A DNA stretch of 64,000 nucleotides, taken from Humulus lupulus. Its lineage: Eukaryota > Streptophyta > Magnoliopsida > Rosales > Cannabaceae. A model generated the notes under the pieces. It was given only the letters and a program-made list of their open reading frames with translations, searched no databases and was not told the origin of the DNA. The stretch spans positions 98,537,071 to 98,601,070 of the forward strand of contig NC_084793.1 in assembly GCF_963169125.1 (NCBI RefSeq). The letters run 5' to 3'. The position numbers and the translations under genes are program-made. Positions 22,226 to 32,330 of this stretch are shown here, in pieces (the first letter of the stretch is position 1; each line of letters opens with the position of its first letter).

Positions 22226-24091
22226 TCCATCGACTAGGATATACCTAGCAGCCTGGCGCTAAAGGGGCTTAGCTTTGTTTCTGTCCGTTGGTAACACGCC
22301 TTGCATCAGGTACTCTATGTAAGGTGGCATCCATGTATCCGCTGTCTGGATCACTAAAGAGGTATCCTCTGCTTGGATTCTCAGTGCAAATAGTCGCTCA
22401 ACTGGCACTATGTTTAGGGAATCAGCATCCTTGGTACTTGTTAACTTGGCCAGAGCATCAGCGTTTGAGTTCTGGTCACGAGGTACTTGCTGGAGTGTGT
22501 ACTTATCAAACTGCGCCAATAGATCATTTGCTTTATTTAAGTAAGCAACCATTTTTAAGCCTCGAGCCTTGTAATCTCCCATGATCTGATTGACTACTAG
22601 TTGAGAGTCACTGTAGATGTCAAGTGCTTTTATGTGCATGCCTCTGGCTAACCAAAATCCTGCGAGAAGTGCTTCATATTTGGCTTCGTTGTTAGAAGCA
22701 GTGAATTCAAACCTGATTGCGCAATGAAATTGATGCCCTTCAGGCGTTATCAAAATCACTCCTGCTCCTACGTGGTGCTCATTAGAAGAACCATCTGTAA
22801 ACAACTTCCATGAGGGAGCTTGGTTTTGAGGCTTAGGCTCTTCAGGTGCTTCTGGTTGCTCGCTATCGGGAAGCCCAGTAAGTTCTGCGACGAAGTCTGC
22901 CAGGTCTTTCCCTTTTATCGCTGCTTGTGGTAAGTAGGAGAAGTCAAACCGCCCATTTCAACAATTTGCCTGCGGCTTCTGGCTTCTGTAAAACTTGTCG
23001 TAGAGGTTGGTCGGTCAAAACTGTGATTGGGTGAGCCTGGAAGTAAGGCCGCAGCTTTCTGGAAGCTAAGATTAAATAATAGGCTAATTTTTCAATGGGT
23101 GGATATCGCAGCTCCGCTCATATTAGCCTCTTACTTACATAATACACAGCCTTCTGCACGTCTTCTTCTTCTCTTACTAGGACAACACTAGCAACGTATT
23201 CAGTGATCGCCAAATAGATGAACAAAGTCTCTTCGTCAACCGGCTTTGATAGAATCGGAGGTTGCGACATATGAGTCTTTAAGGCTTGAAAAGCCTGTTT
23301 TCATTCCTCCGTCCATTCGAATTTCTTGTTGCCTCTAAGCAGATTAAAGAATGGGACACATTTGTCCGTCGATTTGGAAATAAATCTATTGAGAGCAGCG
23401 ATTCTCTCGGTTAAACTTTGAACATCCTTGATCTTTTTTGGCGATTTCATATCGATCAGGGCTTTGATCTTCTTGGGATTGGCCTCAATTCCTCGTGAGT
23501 TTACTATAAATCCCAAGATCTTCCCTGATCCTACTCCGAAAGAGCACTTCAGGGGATTCAGCTTCATCTGATATTTGTTCAGGACGTTGAAGCACTCTTG
23601 TAAGTCCCCTATATGCCCTTCTACCTTCTTCGACTTAACCAACATGTCATCAACATATACTTCCATGTTTATACCGATCAACTCCTTAAACATGTGGTTG
23701 ACCAGTCGTTGGTAAGTCGCACCAACATTTTTCAAACTGAAGGGCATTACTTTGTAACAGTAAAGCTTTGTATCAGTCCAAAAGCTAGTGTGATCCTTAT
23801 CAGGTGGCTGCATACTAATCTGATTATATCCAGAGTATGCATCCATGAATGAGATAATCTCGTGCCCTGCAGTGGCATCGACCAGTTGGTCGATCCTAGG
23901 GAGTGGGAAACAATCTTTAGGGCAGGCTTTATTAAGGTCTGTGAAATCCATGCATGTTCGCCACTTGCCATTTGACTTGGGAACAAGCACAGGATTAGAG
24001 ATCCACGATGGATAAAATGCTACCTTGATGAATCAATTCTCCTTTAGCTTCTCGACTTCTTCCTTTAAAGCCTTCGATCTATCTTTGTCGA
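22226..24091 (-). pseudogene. reverse transcriptase and RNase H region of Tat element B
   Basis: Read from 24091 downward, the reverse transcriptase contains LNKACPKDCFPLPRIDQL, DAYSGYNQI and the catalytic EVYVDDMLVKSK (near 23640-23670). It is followed by a gypsy-type RNase H (about 23290-22980) and a second RNase H starting LFTDGSSNEHHVGAGVIL with [10 protein letters not shown] (22804-22259). The second RNase H is typical of the Tat lineage. Several frames are broken between 22805 and 23300. The upstream part of pol is displaced to 37704-38458 by insertion of element A. Confidence 0.8.
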
Positions 24092-24696
24092 TGTTGACCC
24101 TCGTTTTGGTCAACTGACACGGAGTCAAATGCTTAATGTGGATAGATGTGTTGGAATGGATATTATGACAAAAACAGTAAAGACCACAGTAAAATATAGT
24201 GGTTCGGCCCCAAGAACTGGTAATGACCTACGTCCACTTAAGCTATTATTGATATGAGATCTCAACGGAGTGATCAAAGAACTAGGGTTCTCTGAGTTTC
24301 ACAAGCCTGAGAGAGATAAACAATACAATCGTAATACAATAGCTCTAATTCTCTCGTAAGTGTATAGCTTCAATCAACCAAAAGCAAAAATTCCCTCCTT
24401 TGAGCTATTTCTCTCTATTTATAGGCTCAAGGAGGATTACATGAATTTGTTACAGATATTGATTCCTAATTAATCGGATAATCAAGAATCATAGGAGACA
24501 ATCTCGGAATTGACTATGATTTACTCAAGATCACCTTGAAATACGCGGAGTATACGACCACGCTGGTCGTATAGAAACTTCAAATGTTACGCCAAGAGAA
24601 TCTTATTGGTCGATGGTCGAACAGAACCTCTGCTAGGTGTCAGCCACGTGTTTAAAAATGTCTGCCACGTCATCTGTGCCTGACTTTTGGATAACA
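24092..24696 (-). repeat. 3' LTR of element A
   Basis: It runs TGTTGACCCTCG to GGATAACA on the plus strand. The minus-strand TATA box is CTATTTATAGGCTC on the plus strand near 24413-24426. A perfect 10-base-arm hairpin (TATACGACCA, loop CGC, TGGTCGTATA) is at 24551-24573, upstream of that TATA box in transcription sense. Confidence 0.9.
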
Positions 24697-24715
24697 GTTG
24701 CCCCCCAAGTTTATT
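24697..24715 (-). other. polypurine tract of element A
   Basis: The plus strand reads GTTGCCCCCCAAGTTTATT, giving the purine-rich AACTTGGGGGGCAAC on the coding strand immediately before the 3' LTR. It matches element B. Confidence 0.75.
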
Positions 24716-24930
24716 TATTACGACCAACAATAAATAAACTTTAAGGAAAACGACTCTTCGATTACCGCACCAGATTTGTCAGAGTAGTTCGTGCATTCTT
24801 GGAAAAAGTGACCTACCACTGTCTAATCACGGCTTTTCGGTTCCCAAGTAACCTATTGACGTCTATCACCCTTCCCCATGCTTCGAAAAGAGGAAACTGA
24901 TGATTACCTCTTTTTTCATGCCACAGACAA

Positions 24931-24940
24931 AATATATATA
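24931..24940 (+). promoter_or_regulatory. candidate TATA box of the plus-strand extra gene (element A)
   Basis: AATATATATA starts 235 bases from the LTR boundary, as in element B. A CT-rich leader with AAACCCTAAAATCAG follows. A leader intron is plausible, with a GTAAGT donor at 25108 and a CGTAG acceptor ending at 25566, seven bases before the ATG. Confidence 0.5.
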
Positions 24941-25572
24941 GCCTTCTCAGAGCCTTCTTTTTCTTTTTACGCAAGTTATTTCTCTTTCAAGAAACCCTAA
25001 AATCAGAACCATCATTCTCTCTGAAGATCATCTTTCAGCGTTTCAAGAACCAGCCGTCCGTTCGTCTACGCTCGAAATTCCTTCAAACCTCCACAATCTT
25101 TGCTTTGGTAAGTTTCAGAACCTTTCTACTCTTTATTTTTGCTATGCATGCCGCTGTGAGTTAACTTTTAAGTTCTGGCATTGTCTGTGTTCTTGGGTTG
25201 AGATGCATGAAAGTAGGGGATTTATCGGGTGATGCTAGATAGGATGATGTTCCTTTGCCATCCAGGAGTTACGAGTTAGTTTGATAGTTGAGATCATAAA
25301 TTTAGGACGTAAAACCGAAGTAAAAATTCGATTTTTATGCTAGTTGAAAAACTGAGTTTTTCCCGCCCTTGAAGGAGTTGAAAAAGCTTTTTCAAAAAAC
25401 TTTTTGCTTTCACTTTTTGATCTGTTTTTCAAACTGTTCGTGTGAAAAAAATTAGTTTTTTGTTAGAATGTTGTTGTATAAAAGTTTGACTTTTATACAC
25501 GACCAGCGTTATTCTAACCAACTTTCTAGACTCTCCATCCTCACCTCCCCATTTTTCTGTTCGTAGATTTTA

Positions 25573-28212
25573 ATGCTAGATTTGTGGGGAGGTGAGCGGC
25601 CGATCAAAGACGATCTTCTTGCACAACTGCTTGAAGGTGAAGAACAGCCGGCCCAACGCGTTCACAAGATTCCATTCCCAAGACTCTCTTCTTCCAGACC
25701 TCAACCATCACCACCTAAAATGGCCCGTTCTAAATCTCCTGGCAAAAAGAAACCAAACCCTGAAGACAATCCAAATCCTTCTGCCCAGCCTGATTCACAG
25801 GCAAGGGTTCCCTCGATCAGCGGTCGAGAAAACATTGCCTCGGACCCTCGCATTCAGGTCAGGGCTCGCCCTCGGCACTCAACCCTTCCTGATGTCGAGT
25901 GGTATCTTTCTCCCCTCAGCCAGGTGACCCCCAGGATGCTTTCCAATTATCTTAGGAAGTATCCTCTCACTGGGGTCAATCTCAAGATCCATGCTACTGA
26001 CCAGAGGGCTAACTTGCCTGGGGGCGTCTACAGCGCTTAGTCGAGGTACCACATAGAGGTGGGAGCTACCCTTCCTCTACATCCGTTCTATCAGGGGGTG
26101 GCAAACTACTTCGGTGTCGCCCTCTTTCAAATTACTCCAAATGGATATAGAATGCTAGCTGCACTCTATATCCTTTACAAACTCAAAAAATGGCCAGAGC
26201 CTACTCCTCACGAGGTCAACTTCCTTTTTGACCTTAAGTCCAACCCTCAACAGTCCGAGACGGGTTTTTTCATTTTTGTCACCAGGAAACAAACCGAACA
26301 TTCCTGAGTGACACCACCCACATCTCCAACATGGGGAAATACAACCAGGAGTATTTCCTCACGCCCGACATGACTACAAACAACTTGGCCTTCGCCCGAG
26401 GAGGTAAATGTCCTTTTCCACTAGTCGCTACTTTTACTTAGCAAATTTCTTTGTACTTCTCTAAAGTATCTTGTGCCTTTCAGGACCATGGCTACGCCCA
26501 AACCCAACACCAGACATGGTGTTGAGGTCCAACGCACTGGACAGGATGACTGACGCTAAAAAAAGCGTTAAGTCTCTGGTCACTGATGAAAACTTGAGGC
26601 TGTCTGGCCTCCTGACCCCTCATCAGGAAATGAGGGAACCCACAGTGGCTGACGCCACTGCCGAGGGGCATCCCGAGTAGCAACCCCCAGCGTCCCCTCC
26701 TCGAAGGAGACCAACTGGGGTTACGATCAGGGAACCAACTGGCGCCCCCTCAGCAGAAAGGCCTTCTGCCCCCCAAGGGAAGGGGAAACAAAAGGAAGCA
26801 GAGACCGTCGTAGGCTTGGATGAGTCTTCAGACGAAAACGATACTGTTATTTCGCTTTTAAATAGCTTGCCAATTCCCTGTCACTTATTTGACGGGGACG
26901 GCAATTTTACGTATACTCCAAATCTAGGGCCAGACTTCTTCGTCCCAGAGAGTGAGTGTATGACTAGTAGAGTCAGTAGTGTAGTGACAAGTAGTAGTAG
27001 CTCGGGTATTGGACTTTGTGATTTTCTTTACTTCTTTTCTGATGTGCCATAATTTGTCATCTATTTTTGTCTTACTATCTGCATGTTTATCCTTTTCTGC
27101 AGAAATGGCCTCCCCCAACGTTTTTGACTTGTATAAGACTCAGGAGGAGGAGGAGGAGGAGGTTCCCCTGGTCCGACGGAGGAAATCGGCCAGGAGACAA
27201 GATGGCGAGTCTAGACAAGCACCCTCGGCCAAGAAGAGTCGAGAAGCTGATCCTCCAAAGGATGGGCCCTCTGGCCAACCTTCTGCCCAACCATCTGCTC
27301 CTGCTGAGAATGAGACTCCGCCTGCCGCCAAAAATCCTTCGCCCGTGGCTCCAAAAGAACAGGCCCAGCAGGCTGAATTTCCTGGGGCCAAACTCTCGAG
27401 CTGCTCCCTGCGATCAGTTAAGGATCGCCTCGCTCATATCCTGAAGTATGACCGTTGCAGGGAGGCAATGGCTGAGGCTGAGAACATGCGGGTCGACCAG
27501 CTCCTCAACCGAGCCCTTAATGAAGTGGCCAGTGTAAGTACTCTTTCTCTTTTTATGATTATGGTTTTGATTTTTCTCCTTTTCAGCTGGCCTAACTCTT
27601 ATCATTTGATTGCAGGCCATGCTGACAATGACTGCTGCTCGTACCCGTGCGGGTGCGAGTATCGAGCAATCTAGGGCAAAGGTTGTTGAGGAGCTTCAAG
27701 CCACAGAGGCTAGGCATGCTGGGGAACTGGAGGTGGTCACCCAGTAGAAGGATGCCTTGGTGGTAGAGTTGGCAGAGAAGCAAGCTTCTCTGGAAACTAC
27801 TAGGAAGCAGAGGGATGACTACCAGGAATCTAGCCGAATCCAATGGCGCAAAGTCAAAAAACTTAGGGAGGAGCATCCTGCTAAGGACACGACCATTGTT
27901 GTCCTTCAGAGCCAGGTGGAGCAGCTTAAGCTTACTAATGCCAAGGACCTGGAGAGGTATAAGAATGAGACACTTTGGTGTTTCTATGATTTTTGGAAAC
28001 ACAACCAAAGTGTCAATTTTAGTTACCTTCCAGAGGATGCTAGGAATGACGAGCTAGCTCGCTGCACTGCTCGGTTGGCTGCCGAAGAGAAAGCCAGGGT
28101 CCCTGCTTCCCCAAACATTCCGCCGGCCGCTGGAGTGGAGGGAGGAGAAGCTGCTGGGGACGTGGCTGATCAAAATGCTCCAAAGGATCCTCCTGCTCCT
28201 CAAGCTCCATAA
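25573..28212 (+). pseudogene. plus-strand extra gene of Tat element A, four coding exons
   Basis: The exons are 25573-26403, 26484-27005, 27103-27533 and 27616-28212. Introns are GTAAAT...TTTCAG, GTATTG...TGCAG and GTAAGT...TTGCAG. Exon 1 encodes a gypsy-type transposon domain resembling PF04195 (DVEWYLSPLSQVTPRML, then FQITPNGYRMLAALYIL). Exon 2 includes an acidic DESSDENDTVISLLNSLPIP stretch, exon 3 a Glu-run and Pro/Ala-rich linker, and exon 4 a coiled coil ending in CFYDFWKHNQSVNFSYL and a Pro-rich tail. Breaks are TAG at 26038-26040, a one-base deletion near 26265 and TAG at 27745-27747. The molecular role of this gene in Tat elements is not known to me. Orientation is opposite to gag-pol and it has its own promoter-like sequence. 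Confidence 0.75.
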
Positions 28213-28905
28213 AGTTTTTTTTTTCTTTTTGTTTTTCTTTAATTACACGACCTACGGGTCGTGATGTAAAGACTGATTTCTTTTTAATTTTGCTGCATGG
28301 GTAGCATATTTTACTTTTAATTTTGAACAATTACATCCAAGCAGTACTGCTTGCGGTGTAAAAGAATTTCCTTTGATATTATAATATTTCTGCTTATTAT
28401 AACATCTGTTCGCATGACCGAACTTAGCATAGTACTTTGGCTTGATTTAACAAAATATAAATTTTGAAAAATACTCTAAGTACCGTAGCATGCTTTCACT
28501 TATTTTGTTCATGTGTTTACATACCTCTTGGTATGCTTTGCTATCAATGTACCTTATATGCCCCCCAAGTGACTGAGGAGCTTTAGGTCCTTGATCACTT
28601 GCCTTGACCACGACCTGTGCGAATATTACTGCTCGGTATAGAATGCAACACTTATAATACAGCAAAACAACACACGTAATGAAAAAATGCTTGTAAAATT
28701 TTTTTTACAAAGGTTTGGCAAGAATGACTAGCCGCGCACAGTCCCTTATAATTCTCGTATTAAAATGGACTAAACATGTCTTTACGAGTGATCTTTTAAA
28801 AAGATCTTACACTTATAAGCAATTAGCCATATAACATGACTAACCCTTTTTCAAAACTTGTAAAAAGTAAAAATTAATACAAGCCAGTCCTTTAAGAAGG
28901 ACTGT
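28213..28905. other. convergent 3' zone with conserved hairpins (element A)
   Basis: Non-coding. A T-rich tract follows the extra gene's stop. Then come CGACCTACGGGTCG (about 28248), AAGCAGTACTGCTT (about 28338) and TTCGCATGACCGAA (about 28409), each able to fold back. The same series occurs in element B at 18511, 18601 and 18672. They could mark 3' ends of the convergent transcripts. Confidence 0.6.
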
Positions 28906-29940
28906 TTATTGATAATACTTGCGCAGGTGTTCTCCGTTCCAATAGCGCGGAACTAGATCTCCATTTAAGCGTGCAAGTTTGTATGTGCCTGGATGAAGGA
29001 CTTCTTCAATCTGGTAAGGTCCTTCCTAGTTTGGTCTGAGTACTCCAGTAGCCGGGTCGCGGGTGTTTAAGAAAACTCGTCAAAGTACTAGGTCTCCGAC
29101 GTTGAATTTTCTTTCTTTTACTTTTGAGTTAAAATATCGGGCGACTTTTTGTTGGTACGCAGCTACTCGGAGTTGGGCTTTTTCTCGTTTCTCCTCAAGC
29201 GAGTCTAGGAACTCCATCAACAGTTGGCTATTCTGGTCTTGGTCGTATGTGATTCTTCGATGTGAGGGCAGATCTAACTCAACTGGCAACATAGCCTCAT
29301 ACCTGTATGCTAAGGAAAATGGGGTATGGCCTGTTGTCGTTCGATGAGAAGTTCTATACGACCAGAGTACTTCAGGCAGCTGTTCTGACCATGCTCCTTT
29401 AGCTTCTTCGAGCCTTTTCTTCAGGGTATCCTTAAGTGTTTTATTCACTGCTTTGACTTTCCCATTTTCTTATGGATGCGCGACTGAAGAAAAGCTATTG
29501 ACGATTCCATGCCTTTCGCAGAAGTCTGTGAATCGGTCGCTGTCAAACTGGGTGCCGTTGTCTGAGACAATCTTCTGAGGCAATCCATATCGACAAACAA
29601 TGTTCTTGATGACGAAGTCAAGAACTTTCTTTGTTGTTATGGTAGCGAGTGGCTCAGCTTCGGCCCATTTGGTGAAGTAGTCGACTGCTACGACCGCGTA
29701 TTTTACTCCACTTTTTCCTGTTGGCAAGGACCCAATTAAATCGATACCCCATATTGTGAAGGGCCATGGACTTTGCATCTTCTTTAACTCGTTGGGAGCT
29801 GCGCGTGGGATCTTGGAAAACCTCTGACACTTATCACATTTTCGCACAAACTCCATTGAGTCTTCGTTCATAGTCGGCCGAAAATAACCCTGCCTCAGAA
29901 TCTTCTTGATAAGCTCTGCCCTCCAGCGTGATCACCACAG
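28906..29940 (-). pseudogene. integrase of Tat element A
   Basis: The order is zinc-binding [12 protein letters not shown] and CDKCQRFSKIPR, core WGIDLIGS and VSDNGTQFDSDRF, then the PEVLWSYRTSHRTTTGHTPF segment. The C-terminal domain ends NGEHLRKYYQ with TAA at 28908-28906. The frame is interrupted near 29460 (between NKTLK and the preceding core), near 29080 and near 29890. The arrangement is the same as in element B. Confidence 0.75.
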
Positions 29941-31082
29941 AAGCCTTCATGTACCTCCTTCATCAACTCTTTGGCCTTTTCTAGTGTAATGCATCTGAGC
30001 AATGGCATGGAGTACCCTCTTCGGTATAGAATACCATCGACCAATATGTACCTAGTAGCCCATCTCTGAAGAGTCTTGGCTTTGTTTCTATCTGCTGGTA
30101 GTACACCATTCATGAGATACTCCAAGTACGGTGCCATCCATGTATCTTCTATCTGGATCTCCATACTGGTTTCATCTGCTCGTATGCTCGGCTTGCGCAG
30201 CCGCTCCACTGGCACTATATTTAAAGTGTCAGCATCTTTCGCACTCGCGAGTTTGGCTAAGGCATCTGCGTTTGAATTATGATCTCGAGGTATTTGCTGG
30301 TGGGTATATATCTCGAATTGCGCCAACAAATCTTTCGTTTTGTTCAGGTAGGCCACCATTTTCAGGCTTCGTGCTTGATATTCCCCTAAGACCTGATTCA
30401 CTACCAGCTGTGAATCACTATAAATATACAGCACTTTTATACTCATGTCTTTGGCCAACCTCAGCCCAGCGAGGAGTGCTTCATACTCGGCCTCATTATT
30501 TGAAGCGGTGAAATCGAACCTAATAGCGCAGTGAAATCAATGCCCTTCTGGCATTATCAATATCACTCCTGCTCCTGCGTGAGATTCATTGGATGATCCG
30601 TCCGTGAATAACTTCCACGAAGGAGCTTCAACTTGGGGCTCAGGCGCACTATGTTTTTTGCACTGCTAGTTGTCTGGGAGCTCAGTGAATTCAGCGATAA
30701 GATCAACCAAGACTTGTCCTTTTGCTGCTGCTCGCGGTGAATATGCGATATCAAATTGCCCGAGTTCGACTGCCCATTTTAACAAACGTCCAGCTGCCTC
30801 CGATTTTTGTAAAACTTGCCGAAGGGGCTGGTCAGTTAAGACTATGATGGGATGGGCTTGGAAGTAAGGACGTAACTTCCTTGAGGCCAAAATTAAGCAA
30901 TATGCTAATCTTTCGATGGGAGGATACCTCAATTCAGCCCCGATTAACCTCTTGCTAACATAATAAACTGCCTTTTGTACGCCTTCTTCTTCTCGCACTA
31001 GCACCGCACTAGCAGCATATTCGGTGATCGCCAGGTAAATGAACAAAGTTTCTCCATCTATAGGTTTTGATCAAACAGGAGG
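29941..31082 (-). pseudogene. two RNase H domains of Tat element A
   Basis: The first domain (about 31060-30700) has YLAITEYAASAVLVREE, SKRLIGAELRYPPIE and the connection to VLTDQPLRQVL. The second (about 30640-30200) has a GAGVIL-type start and [12 protein letters not shown]. The linker GLPDN/LPDSE-like segment separates them. A TGA interrupts the second domain near 30540. The second RNase H is a Tat-lineage character. Confidence 0.75.
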
Positions 31083-32330
31083 CTATGCCATGTGGGCTTT
31101 TAAGGCTTGGAAAGCCTGTTCGCAGTCTCCGGTCCACTCGAACTTCTTGTTGCCTCTAAGTTGATTAAAGAAAGGGACGCATTTATCTGTCGACTTTGAA
31201 ATAAATCTACTGAGTGCGGCAATCCTTCCAGTTAAACTTTGCACATCCTCGATTTTCACCGACAATTTCATGTCGATCAGGGCTTTGATCTTTTCGGGGT
31301 TGGCCTCGATTCCTCTTGAATTGACAATGAACCCCAAAAATTTCCCTGATCCTACTCCGAAGGAACATTTGAGAGGATTTAGCTTCATCTGATATTTGTT
31401 CAAAACATTGAAACACTCCTGTAAACCCTTCACATGTCCTTCTGCCTTCTTTGACTTTACCAGCATGTCATCCACATACACCTCCATGTTTACTCCGATC
31501 AACTCCTTAAACATGTGGTTAACCAATCGCTAGTAAGTCGCACCAGCGTTTTTCAGTTCGAAGGGCATTACTTTATAACAGTATAACCTTGTATTCGTCC
31601 GAAAGCTAGTGTGATCCTCGTCAGGGGGATGCATACTGATCTGATTGTATCCTGAGTATGCATCCATGAAAGAGAGGATCTCATGTCCTGCAGTTGCATC
31701 GACCAGCTGGTCGATCCTTGGGAGTTGGAAGCAATCTTTTGGGCAGGCTTTATTAAGGTCTGTGAAATCCACACAGGTTCACCATTTGCCGTTAGGCTTG
31801 GGAACCAGTACTGGATTAGAGACCCATGATGGATAAAACGCCACCCTGATGAACCCATTCTCCTTCAGTCTTTTAACTTCCTCTTTTAAGGCTTTCGATC
31901 TGTCCTTATCGAGCAGCCTTCTTTTCTGTTGCACGGGTGGAAAATTTTTGTCAACGTTCAGGACATGGCTAATGACTGCAGGATCTATCCCAGCCATGTC
32001 TTTATGTGACCAGGCAAAAAATTCCTGGTTCTTTCTCAAAAATTCCACCAGTGCGTGCTTCGTTGTTGTAACTAAATTTTTACCGACCTTTACGACTCTA
32101 GTCAGAATTTTTTCGTCAAGTTGGACCTCTTCAAGGTCCTTGACAGGTCCAACATCTTCCTCAAAATCCCCAAAGAGAGGATCTAAATCTCTATCCTCAC
32201 TTTGGGCAACACCCTATTTGGTGACTCCGTCACCGGATTGGGCTTGTGTATTAATGGCCATCTGCAACCTCTCTGGGGGAGTGCTCTTCGACGTTCCCTT
32301 CTTTGCCTTTGTGATCGAGGCATTGTAGCA
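31083..32330 (-). pseudogene. reverse transcriptase of Tat element A
   Basis: The N-terminal segment (32328-31780) contains HKDMAGIDPAVISHVLNVD. The fingers and palm follow with LNKACPKDCFQLPRIDQL, DAYSGYNQI and catalytic EVYVDDMLVKSK (about 31460-31490). Three nonsense changes show decay. One is after KPNGKW (a CGA-type codon now TGA, near 31776), one after ATY (TAG at about 31529), and one lies upstream near 32215. Element B reads through the first two sites. Confidence 0.8.
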
